This document shows positions 1 through 7,416 of a DNA stretch of 64,000 bases, piece after piece. The position numbers were made by a program, and so were the translations under genes. Below the pieces are notes generated by a model. It worked only from the letters and a program-made list of their open reading frames with translations, ran no database searches and was not told where the DNA came from. Position 1 is the first letter of the stretch, and each line of letters opens with the position of its first letter. Source of the DNA: Schlesneria sp. (GTDB lineage Bacteria; Planctomycetota; Planctomycetia; Planctomycetales; Planctomycetaceae). The stretch lies in the NCBI GenBank assembly GCA_028291515.1, contig JAQGHU010000084.1:1-64000 (forward strand), given 5' to 3'.

Positions 1-26
1 GAAAGGCCTCTTGAACGCCAAAGGCG

Positions 27-270
27 TGGCCTATCGCAGCCCAGGGCAACGCCCTGGGTTTTCGCCGCACGACAATCCGCCAAGCCCTGAAAGGGCGATC
101 TAATATGGGTGATGAACGGGGATGTGATTGTCACAGGCAACGTCGTCTGCGTGAATCTCATGCATCACTCCCACACAGATTATTTGTTGTCAGTTGGGGA
201 ATTAGGTCGCCCTGTCAGGGCTTCGTAAACGCGGGGCCTACGAACCCAGGGCGTCGCCCTGGGCTACGAT
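27..270. repeat. Composite imperfect inverted repeat built of small hairpins
   Basis: Two halves mirror each other. The left half has CCCAGGGC-AAC-GCCCTGGG at 40-58 followed by GCCCT-GAA-AGGGC near 86-98. The right half has GCCCT-GTC-AGGGC near 210-222 followed by CCCAGGGC-GTC-GCCCTGGG at 245-263. Outer bases (ctatcg / cgatag) also pair. No convincing coding region covers it. It resembles the dispersed palindromic repeats common between planctomycete genes; that family link is from memory. Confidence 0.7.
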
Positions 271-476
271 AGGGTGCCCCTTTCGGGGCGGAAGACGGCT
301 GTCGCTAGTCCGACGAGCCAATCCCTCTAATCCACGCCCTTCGCAGAGCCTGTACACACAGCGTCAGGGCGTGCCACCCGTCCGCAAGGCGTGCTCCTCG
401 TCCGTTGGCTCTTTCTGTTGGATTTCTGGTTCGAGATCAGTTGGGATAGACACGAAGCGGAGCTTCGAAGACTTGC

Positions 477-500
477 GTTCCCAAGCTGGAGCTTGGGAAC
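477..500. repeat. Small dispersed hairpin repeat
   Basis: Perfect 11-base arms GTTCCCAAGCT and AGCTTGGGAAC are separated by two bases. Hairpins of this type recur in many bacterial genomes. There is no gene here, and it lies just upstream of the minus-strand terminator at 528-589. Confidence 0.6.
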
Positions 501-527
501 GAGAGTGATGACTCCGATTTCAGGCAC

Positions 528-589
528 AAAAAAAAACCGGCCACACCGATGACCGCCTGAACACAGGCAGTCGATGGGTGTGGCCGGTT
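528..589 (-). terminator. Intrinsic terminator on the minus strand, no recognised gene upstream
   Basis: On the minus strand a 13-base-pair stem (AACCGGCCACACC at 535-547 with its complement at 577-589) encloses a second small hairpin. It runs straight into nine Ts (the A-run 528-536 on the plus strand). On the plus strand there is no T-run, so it should act only on minus-strand transcription. No credible minus-strand gene lies between it and 1330, so it may end a small RNA or be left from a lost gene. Confidence 0.65.
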
Positions 590-780
590 GTTACGGTCCA
601 CGTGTACTTCGTTCACTACGCCAATGATTGTGCCAAGAGGAAATTGATAGTCAAGATGAGTATTCGGTTTGGAGGGATCTTTGTCTCAAAAAGGCATCGC
701 TGCTGGATCGGAGCTCAAGAACTGAAGCTTGAGTTTGGTCCTGTCGCCGGATGTGTGAACTGGAAATCAAAGGCCGCCGC

Positions 781-852
781 GGGCCTGTGCACTACCGCCA
801 GCCGACGTTCACGTAGTGCACAAGCCCGCTTCCACCGAGATGAACTCGGTGG
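781..852. repeat. Two adjacent hairpins in the gene-free stretch 590-1330
   Basis: GGGCCTGTGCACTAC (781-795) pairs with GTAGTGCACAAGCCC (813-827) with one bulge. Directly after it CCACCGAG (832-839) pairs with CTCGGTGG (845-852). The 740-base stretch 590-1330 has no reading frame with recognisable protein features; what it holds is this kind of repeat. Confidence 0.55.
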
Positions 853-982
853 GGTGTGATCGTTCTTCGGATACAGACGCAGGAAGAGCACGACCTTGTC
901 GAGGACTTCAAAGTCGCGGCACCCTCGACGTGAATGCCGCAACAAAGTGCGATGCAGAGATCTGGAGGGCAAATCCAACTCC

Positions 983-1020
983 TGTGCCACTGGCGGTTCA
1001 AGGCCACCGCCAGTGGCACA
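983..1020. repeat. Perfect 15-bp hairpin, 'CCACTGGCGG' repeat family
   Basis: TGTGCCACTGGCGGT (983-997) and ACCGCCAGTGGCACA (1006-1020) are perfect inverted copies around an 8-base loop. Relatives with the same CACTGG core are seen at 20312-20339 and around 36700-36815, so this is a dispersed family in this genome. Bases just upstream (about 885-925) resemble a second family seen near 34300, 36860 and 52490. Confidence 0.65.
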
Positions 1021-1064
1021 CAACGCCCTTCGGCCCGGTAGACAGCAAACTGAGTGCTGAACAC

Positions 1065-1081
1065 GGCACACGGAGTGTGCC
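1065..1081. repeat. Hairpin of the 'GGCACAC-GGA-GTGTGCC' family
   Basis: Perfect 7-base arms around GGA. The same sequence is part of the larger inverted repeat at 28357-28457 between two convergent genes, which marks it as a dispersed intergenic element. Confidence 0.5.
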
Positions 1082-1330
1082 TACTACATTAGCAGGAGCT
1101 TTGCTCTCCCTGATGAGTTGTCATGCGCGAATCTGTGGCTAGCAGTTTCCCGAAAAGAGAGTTTAAAGGACAGATCGCAAGGGACTTTTTGCTTCAGACT
1201 ATCGGACGGAACCGCTATGCTGGTGTGTCGAAGAAGCTCACGCCGCTCGAGTCCTGCCCATTCGGTCGTCCGTTCGCCCGGACAGACGATCGCCCCCGCC
1301 CCGAAGCTCGCCAAGAACGAATCGCAGCCT

Positions 1331-3940
1331 ATGAATCATTTGAGGATCACGATTCTATTTCTCGTCTGCAGCGCAGTCGCGATTTCCGTCGCCCATGCTC
1401 AAGAGACTGCGATCCCATTGGAGGCGACCAAAGCACAGGGACGTGACAAGTCTCGCTTTTTGAAAAAGAACAAGGAAACCGCCAAAGCCGTCGACGCCAT
1501 TCCCAAAGCTGACGTGGCTTTCTTTCGAGAGTCGGTGGGGTCGATCCTGAACAAGAACTGTCTCGCCTGTCATGGTCCCGAGAAGTCCGAGGGTCGGCTG
1601 CGCATCGACCAGTTGAATCCCGACTTGCTGACCGGCCCGGACGTGGAGCGATGGCGTGAGGTCTTCAACGCTCTCAGCAAGTCCGAGATGCCTCCCGAGG
1701 ACGCAGCGGACTATGCACTCGCCGATGCGGATCGCGGCCGCATTGTGGATTGGCTCAGCAATGAACTGAATACAGCGTCCATCATCCGTCGCAGCAGTCA
1801 GTCGCATTCGTCTTTCCGCCGGCTGACGAAGTACGAATACAACTACGCCCTGCAGGACTTGCTTGGTCTGCCCTATTCCATGGCGAACACATTGCCGCCG
1901 GAAACTGCCTCAGAGGATGGATTCAAGAACAGCTCGGAACTGCTGCAGATGTCCGTCATGCAGTTCGAGAGCTATCGCGAGATTGGGCTGAAAGCACTCA
2001 AGCGAGCTACTGTCAGCGGCGAGCGACCGCAGCCCGTCATTTACTTCATCTCGATGCAGGAAGAGATGGACAAAGCGGCTGTCAAAGGGGATGCCAAGGA
2101 GCCTGACAAGAACAAGAAGCCCGCCAGAAGACCCCGAAATCAGCAGCAACTATTGAATCGAGAAACAGGCGAGAGCATTCCGTTTGTCGCGGGCAAGACA
2201 ATGCCTCGGACTGAGGCGGTGGTGGGACAAACGCCGGCTCCCTCTCCAGTTGCATTAGCACTTCCGCGCTCGAACGAGTTGAAGCTGGACCTCGATCGGT
2301 TTCTTCCTGATGAAGGTGACATGCGCGTTCGCATTCGAGCCGGTCGCTCGACGATGAACGCCGATGAGTATGCGAGCCTGCGTCTGATTTTCAGTGCTCA
2401 CACCAGCAACAACGCCAACTTCTCGCAGGTCGTCAGTGAACGAGACATCCCTGTCACGGCAGCTGTCGACGCCCCTCAGTTCATTGACTTCGACATCCCA
2501 CTGGGTGATATCCAGCGCAACCCTTTCCGCAAGCTCACCACAGAGTTCCCCAGACGGGATGAGTTCCTGCACATTCACAATGTCTCGAATGCACATGGCG
2601 GGGAAGACCCTCTGCAAGTATTGATCGAGACCATCGAAATCACCGCGCCGTTCTACGAACAATGGCCGCCGAAATCTCACACCGACATCTTCGTCGACAG
2701 CAGCAACAAGGGTGACGAGCAACTCTACGGCCGCGAGGTCTTGAGTCGATTCCTGCGACGCGTCTGGCGTCGCCCGGTCAGTACGGAGGAAGTCGATCAG
2801 TTCATGGACTTGTATGCGAAGTACCGGCCAGGCTTCTCGACGTTCGAAGAGGCCATGGTCGAGGTGTTGGCGACGGCGCTGGCCACCCCCGAGTTCCTCT
2901 ATTTAACTCAAAGAGCAACGACCGACGAGACGACATCCTCTGCCAGGATCAGTGAGTTTGAATTCGCCAGTCGCCTGTCCGTGTTTCTGTGGTCCAGCAT
3001 CCCTGATGACGAACTGTTGCAACTCGCCGAGCAAGGCAAGCTGCGAGAGCACCAGGTCCTGACTGCTCAGGTGAAACGGATGCTGGCGGACTCGCGTTCC
3101 AGACGGTTCTCGCAAAACTTCGTCGAACAATGGCTCGGCTTGGACAGGATGAACAGCGTCACGCACGTGACAGACAACTCCTTGCGACACGCGATGCTGG
3201 AAGAGCCAGTCGCCTTCTTCGATGATGTCCTGAAGCAGAACCACAGCATCATGGACTTCATCCATTCCGACTACGCCATGGTCAATGAACGGCTGGCGGC
3301 GCACTATGGGATTCCCAAGGTTTACGGTCCTGATTTCCGCAAGGTGGCCATCACGCCTCAAGCAAATCGCGGTGGCCTGCTGACGGCTGCTGCGATCATG
3401 ACCATGAACTCCGACGGCAAGGATTCTCATCCCCTCAAGCGAGGGGTGTGGATGCTCAAACGCGTCCTCGACGATCCGCCGCCTCCGCCACCACCGAACG
3501 TCCCGGAAGTCGATCTGACCGATCCCGAGATCCTCAAGATGACTCTGAAAGAGCGGATCGCCAATCATCGCAGCAAACCGGCCTGTATCTCGTGTCACGC
3601 CAAGATCGACCCGTGGGGAATCGCGTTCGAAAACTACGATGCCGTGGGAGCCTTCCGAACTCACGTGAAGAACGCCCCTGTCGATGCCTCGTCGGAACTC
3701 TTCAACCATCAGACTCTGGCCGGGATGGATGGGCTCAAGCGATACATCTTCACAGACCGACAAGATCAATTTGCCAGAGCGATCGTCCACAAGCTGACGG
3801 CCTATGCTCTGGGCAGACCGCTTTCTTTCGGAGACCGCGCTGAAATCGACGACTTGACCGGACAGTTTCGAAGACACGAAGATCGATTGGGCGACCTGAT
3901 TGAGCTGATCGTCAGCAGCAATTTGTTCAACACGAAGTAA
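1331..3940 (+). CDS. Planctomycete cytochrome-type protein of the DUF1587/DUF1592/DUF1595/DUF1588/DUF1585 family
   Basis: The 869-residue product starts with a Sec signal peptide (hydrophobic LFLVCSAVAISVA, then AHAQ), which is why the ATG at 1331 is preferred over longer in-frame starts. An N-terminal c-type haem motif lies at C77-x-x-C80-H81 (PSCyt1-like). The rest shows the conserved blocks of the DUF1592/1588 families, including a second CISCH motif at 752-756 in the C-terminal part. Such proteins are very abundant in Planctomycetota, are exported, and usually sit beside a DUF1552 gene, as here. Their biochemical role is not established; haem-linked electron transfer in polymer breakdown has been suggested. 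Only weak ribosome-binding sequence is visible. Confidence 0.9.
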   Translation: MNHLRITILFLVCSAVAISVAHAQETAIPLEATKAQGRDKSRFLKKNKETAKAVDAIPKADVAFFRESVGSILNKNCLACHGPEKSEGRLRIDQLNPDLLTGPDVERWREVFNALSKSEMPPEDAADYALADADRGRIVDWLSNELNTASIIRRSSQSHSSFRRLTKYEYNYALQDLLGLPYSMANTLPPETASEDGFKNSSELLQMSVMQFESYREIGLKALKRATVSGERPQPVIYFISMQEEMDKAAVKGDAKEPDKNKKPARRPRNQQQLLNRETGESIPFVAGKTMPRTEAVVGQTPAPSPVALALPRSNELKLDLDRFLPDEGDMRVRIRAGRSTMNADEYASLRLIFSAHTSNNANFSQVVSERDIPVTAAVDAPQFIDFDIPLGDIQRNPFRKLTTEFPRRDEFLHIHNVSNAHGGEDPLQVLIETIEITAPFYEQWPPKSHTDIFVDSSNKGDEQLYGREVLSRFLRRVWRRPVSTEEVDQFMDLYAKYRPGFSTFEEAMVEVLATALATPEFLYLTQRATTDETTSSARISEFEFASRLSVFLWSSIPDDELLQLAEQGKLREHQVLTAQVKRMLADSRSRRFSQNFVEQWLGLDRMNSVTHVTDNSLRHAMLEEPVAFFDDVLKQNHSIMDFIHSDYAMVNERLAAHYGIPKVYGPDFRKVAITPQANRGGLLTAAAIMTMNSDGKDSHPLKRGVWMLKRVLDDPPPPPPPNVPEVDLTDPEILKMTLKERIANHRSKPACISCHAKIDPWGIAFENYDAVGAFRTHVKNAPVDASSELFNHQTLAGMDGLKRYIFTDRQDQFARAIVHKLTAYALGRPLSFGDRAEIDDLTGQFRRHEDRLGDLIELIVSSNLFNTK

Positions 3941-3960
3941 GTTTTACAGGCAAGAAAGCA

Positions 3961-4473
3961 GTGACTATCACCGTGCGTCCGTACGACATTGGATGCGAAC
4001 CATCTCCGTCAGAGCCGGCGGAAACACTGATACAAACGGGAGACAAGTCGTACCTGTTGTTCTTTGCCGTTAGTAAGACTGTTCAGGAGAATGGCTATCT
4101 GAAGAATCTTGGTATCGCAATTCTGGATTGTGTCAATGTATCGTCTGCGAAATTGGGCTACCCGAATGATGAAGGACTCCCAGAACATCCGTTCTGGAAT
4201 CATGGGCTTGCAGACAGTCGGTCTTCCGTGGTCGAAGTTTCGGGATCAGAATGGCTCGCGGATATCCAGGACCAACGGAATCGCTCGGCGAATCGAATAT
4301 GGGGTGGTCGCGGAATGAAGTGGGTGCCATCAGGGGAATCGTCCAAGCACTTTCTCATTACACTCAAGGAAGCGACGTTTGAGTGCATTGCTGAAAGCCT
4401 GACCGTTGTAGAGTACGCGCGAGACTTTGATGCTGCCTTCGCGTACGTGATTTCCGAATTGAAGAAATATTGA
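3961..4473 (+). CDS. Hypothetical protein lying between the DUF1592 and DUF1552 genes
   Basis: A GTG-started frame of 170 residues, 20 bases after the DUF1592 stop and 13 bases before the DUF1552 start, so probably co-transcribed. No signal peptide or membrane segment is seen. Conserved-looking blocks are PNDEGLPEHPFWNHGL and KHFLITLKEATFECIAESL. From memory these resemble a family of small cytoplasmic unknowns with PNDEA..HPLY..GL and HF..TF.D.T.EC motifs, sometimes found near toxin or immunity genes; I cannot confirm this. Its place inside a normally adjacent gene pair suggests insertion. No function is proposed. Confidence 0.65.
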   Translation: MTITVRPYDIGCEPSPSEPAETLIQTGDKSYLLFFAVSKTVQENGYLKNLGIAILDCVNVSSAKLGYPNDEGLPEHPFWNHGLADSRSSVVEVSGSEWLADIQDQRNRSANRIWGGRGMKWVPSGESSKHFLITLKEATFECIAESLTVVEYARDFDAAFAYVISELKKY

Positions 4474-4486
4474 AAGCCAACAGACA

Positions 4487-5884
4487 ATGAACAACAAATC
4501 TGTTTTGCTGAATCGTAGAACTTTTCTTCGCGGTACCGGTGTCGCTCTGGCGTTGCCGTGGCTGGAGTCATTCGCCGTGGGGAGTCCAGCCAGGGACGCG
4601 ACTCCGAAACGGTTTGTCAGTGTCTATCACCCCGATGGTGTCGGATTGCCGCTGAAGTCCGACCCGGCCTGGGAAGACTGGAGTTGGTTTCCACGGGGCG
4701 GCGAGACAGATTTCAAGTTGACCAAAGTGCTTGACGTTCTTGAACCACTGCGCGGCGACATCACGATTTATTCCGGGCTGTCGCATCCTGCGGCGAGAAG
4801 TGTTCACGGCCACTCTAACGCGGACCAGTATTTGACGGGCGCGCCTATCGGTGGTGAAGGCCCGTATCGAAATACGATCTCGCTCGATCAGGTGTATGCC
4901 GAGCACGCCGGCGACTTCACTCGACATTCTTCTCTGGTGATGTCGACCAATGGCGGCGTGGGCGGCCCGCGCGGAGCGCAGACTCAATCCTTCAATCGAG
5001 AAGGACGGCCGATTCCTGCCATGAACAGGCCGAAGCAAATCTTCGACATGCTGTTCGTGACGAGCGGTAAAGACGCAGCCGAAAGACTGGCCAGAAGCAA
5101 GAGTGCCCTCGATCTGCTGATTGAGAATACTCGCTCGCTGAACCGGCAGCTCTCGACTCGCGATCAAGAGACGCTGAAGCAGTATCTTGACGCGGTACGC
5201 GATACCGAGTTGAAGCTCGCCAAGGCGCAACGGTGGATCGATACTCCGGTTCCCCAGGTGGACACCCAGAACTTGCATCTGGATGCCGAACCCAAAGAGG
5301 CCAGACTCTACTTCCAGACGATGTATGAACTGATCTATCTCGCGTTCCTTAGCGATTCGACTCGCGCCGCGACCTTCCAATTGGGTAGAGAAAACGGCGA
5401 AGGTCCGCACGACCTGCTGTCACTAGCCGTCGGTCATGGTGGTGCTCACGGTCTGACTCATGAGGTCAAGAAGCCCGGCGGTTGGCAGAACCTGGGGACC
5501 TACAATCGCTATCAAGCCGAAGAATTCGGTCGGTTCGCGCAACGATTGAAAGAGACCCCCGAGCCGACTGGCAATGGGAACATGCTGGACAATACGCTGG
5601 CCATGCACGGTTCCGCCTCCAGTAGTTTCCATCTCTCGCGCAACTATCCGATGATCTCTGCTGGCGGCAAAAACCTCGGTTTCAACAACGGCCGGTATCT
5701 CAAGTTCGGCAAAGGAAACGAAGACAATCAGGCGGGGGCTGGAATCGATACCGACGCCGGATGGACGGCCAAGATAGAAGTGGAAGAGCTTCCTCTGGCA
5801 AAGCTCTTCGTCACCATTCTGCAGAGACTGGGAGTCGAGACCGATTCGTTCGGCGGACACAGCGGAACGTTGAGTCGGGTTTAA
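4487..5884 (+). CDS. DUF1552 family exported protein
   Basis: The 465-residue product starts with a twin-arginine type leader (NRRTFLRGTGVALALPWLES), the typical start of DUF1552 proteins. The body carries family features such as YHPDGVG near residue 45, the HGHSNADQYLTG block and a C-terminal FGGHSGTLSRV. DUF1552 proteins are partners of the DUF1592 cytochrome proteins in Planctomycetota and related phyla; their function is unknown. The gene follows the small unknown gene at 3961 closely and is the last of this apparent three-gene operon. Confidence 0.9.
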   Translation: MNNKSVLLNRRTFLRGTGVALALPWLESFAVGSPARDATPKRFVSVYHPDGVGLPLKSDPAWEDWSWFPRGGETDFKLTKVLDVLEPLRGDITIYSGLSHPAARSVHGHSNADQYLTGAPIGGEGPYRNTISLDQVYAEHAGDFTRHSSLVMSTNGGVGGPRGAQTQSFNREGRPIPAMNRPKQIFDMLFVTSGKDAAERLARSKSALDLLIENTRSLNRQLSTRDQETLKQYLDAVRDTELKLAKAQRWIDTPVPQVDTQNLHLDAEPKEARLYFQTMYELIYLAFLSDSTRAATFQLGRENGEGPHDLLSLAVGHGGAHGLTHEVKKPGGWQNLGTYNRYQAEEFGRFAQRLKETPEPTGNGNMLDNTLAMHGSASSSFHLSRNYPMISAGGKNLGFNNGRYLKFGKGNEDNQAGAGIDTDAGWTAKIEVEELPLAKLFVTILQRLGVETDSFGGHSGTLSRV

Positions 5885-6244
5885 GAATTCTAGGAGCGCG
5901 ACGATTCGAGCCGTTCGCAGAGAGCGCACGAGTACCCTCGACTAACCGATCGTATTGGATGACGTCGATCACCTCGATCGGAAACCGGCCGGTGTTGTGG
6001 AGTCTTCGGAACGCACCACCCATGCGACATGAAACAAAATGGCGTGTTCCGAAGACTCCACGCGCCCTATAAGCCGCGTAGCCAATCTCGCCAGGAGATT
6101 GGGCGGAGGTCACTGTGCCAACACGAAACAGGTCCGGCACGATTTTGTTTGAAAGGGATCAGCGAGCGTTTAAGATGCTGACCGTCTCATGCCCCGATGC
6201 TTCGAAAGTCGGTTGGAAGTCATCTTGGTCCTGGAGTGAACTCA
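5885..6244. repeat. Gene-free stretch with two perfect hairpins
   Basis: GTGGAGTCTTCGGAAC (5997-6012) is perfectly complementary to 6046-6061, and CCAATCTC (6082-6089) pairs with GAGATTGG (6095-6102). No reading frame here has recognisable protein features. The hairpins probably belong to the dispersed repeats of this genome and may also end transcription of the DUF1552 operon, although no T-run follows. Confidence 0.55.
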
Positions 6245-6850
6245 ATGGCTGGCAAGAAGTCTCCGCAGTCGGCGAAAGCCACGAAAAAAGCGACCGGAAA
6301 GCAGGTCGCGACCAAGGCCGTTAAGTCGCCGAAAGGAGTTGCCAAGGCTGCTCCTGACAAGCCTAAGAAAGCGGTCTCGAAGAAAGTGGCGGCTCAAGAG
6401 AAAGCCACGACAACTACAGCAGTGAAGAGGAAGGCCGCCGCTGCAAAGCCGGTCAAGCTTCTCTCAGGCGGCAACCCGCAAATCGCCAAGGCGGACGGGG
6501 ACGCTCCTGTGCAGACCTACATCGCGGCGATGCCAGGCTGGAAAGGCGACATTGGTCGCCGACTCGATGCGATCATCGAACGGACCGTGCCCAACGTACG
6601 CAAAGGGGTCAGGTGGAACACTCCCTTCTATGGCATCGACGACGACGGCTGGTTCCTCGCTTTTCATTGCATCACGAAGTACATCAAAGTCGCGTTCTTC
6701 CGTGGGACGTCACTGCACCCGGCTCCTCCGGTCGAGTCAAAGCAAAAGGAAGTCCGCTATCTGCACATCTATGAGGACGGCCAGTTCGACGAAGCGCAGT
6801 TCACTGCTTGGGTGAAACAAGCCAGCCTATTGCCCGGTGAACGAATGTAA
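6245..6850 (+). CDS. DUF1801 domain protein with lysine/alanine-rich histone H1-like N-terminus
   Basis: The 201-residue product has two parts. About the first 75 residues are almost only K, A, P, T, S and V, with KKA and AKPVK units like bacterial histone H1-like DNA-binding tails. From about residue 85 on (GGNPQIAKADGDAPVQTYI) it is a DUF1801 domain, with the characteristic VRWNTPFYGI block and a hydrophobic core; this fold is related to frataxin-like and YdhG proteins. The ATG at 6245 is chosen because GGAG lies about 10 bases upstream; an in-frame upstream start would only add residues unlike the family. A second DUF1801 gene follows 37 bases downstream. The tail suggests nucleic-acid binding (inference). 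Confidence 0.8.
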   Translation: MAGKKSPQSAKATKKATGKQVATKAVKSPKGVAKAAPDKPKKAVSKKVAAQEKATTTTAVKRKAAAAKPVKLLSGGNPQIAKADGDAPVQTYIAAMPGWKGDIGRRLDAIIERTVPNVRKGVRWNTPFYGIDDDGWFLAFHCITKYIKVAFFRGTSLHPAPPVESKQKEVRYLHIYEDGQFDEAQFTAWVKQASLLPGERM

Positions 6851-6887
6851 GCCGCGAGATCAACAAGCACTCAGGAAGTGACAACTC

Positions 6888-7304
6888 ATGAAAAAGAAGA
6901 GTAGCGCGAAAGAAGAATCAGCAACCAAGCCAAAGCCAGTCGATGCGAAAATCAACGAGCTGAGTGATTGGCGGGTCGAGATGCTGGCTCGAGTGCGAAC
7001 GCTCATCCAGCAGGCCGACCCCGATGTCGTTGAAGAAGTGAAATGGCGGAAGCCGTCCAATGGGATGCTCGGGGTTCCGGTGTGGTCGCATGCTGGAATC
7101 ATCTGCACCGGTGAGACCTACAAGACCGCCGTAAAACTGACCTTCGCCAAGGGCGCCTCATTGGAAGATCCTGCAGGCCTCTTCAACTCCAGCCTCGAAG
7201 GCAACACCCGGCGAGCCATCGATATTCATGAGGGAGACAAGATCAACGACAAAGCGTTTAAGGCACTGATTCGCACTGCAGTGGCTTTGAATACATCCAA
7301 GTAA
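6888..7304 (+). CDS. DUF1801 domain protein
   Basis: The 138-residue product has a short K/E-rich start and then a DUF1801 domain (VEEVKWRKPSNG, GIICTGETYKTAVKLTF, SLEGNTRRAIDIHEGD). An AGGAAG ribosome-binding site lies 9-14 bases before the ATG. It is a close neighbour of the tailed DUF1801 gene at 6245 and probably shares its transcript. Members of this family are small cytoplasmic proteins of unknown function. Confidence 0.85.
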   Translation: MKKKSSAKEESATKPKPVDAKINELSDWRVEMLARVRTLIQQADPDVVEEVKWRKPSNGMLGVPVWSHAGIICTGETYKTAVKLTFAKGASLEDPAGLFNSSLEGNTRRAIDIHEGDKINDKAFKALIRTAVALNTSK

Positions 7305-7363
7305 GCTTGAGCGATCGTTTGGTGGCTGTGGTCGGCCGCTTTGGACCACCCACAGGAGATCAC

Positions 7364-7395
7364 GAAAATCTGGGGGCTCGAAGACTCGACCCCAG
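7364..7395 (-). terminator. Probable intrinsic terminator of uvrA
   Basis: Read on the minus strand, about 20 bases after the uvrA stop codon, CTGGGG and CCCCAG form a stem with an inner palindrome (TCGAGTCTTCGA), followed by ATTTT. It also lies between uvrA and the convergent DUF1801 gene. Confidence 0.55.
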
Positions 7396-7416
7396 CCACA
7401 CATTCGAGGCCAGTCG

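Noticed and set aside
1118-1330. N-terminal extension of the DUF1592 protein
   Set aside because: The extra 71 residues precede a clear signal peptide starting at ATG 1331 and overlap repeat DNA.
1-1330. CRISPR array
   Set aside because: The palindromes are not evenly spaced direct repeats, spacers of constant length are absent, and no cas gene is present.
2903-3877. Minus-strand frame of 324 codons
   Set aside because: Antisense shadow of the DUF1592 protein gene, without domain or ribosome-binding site.
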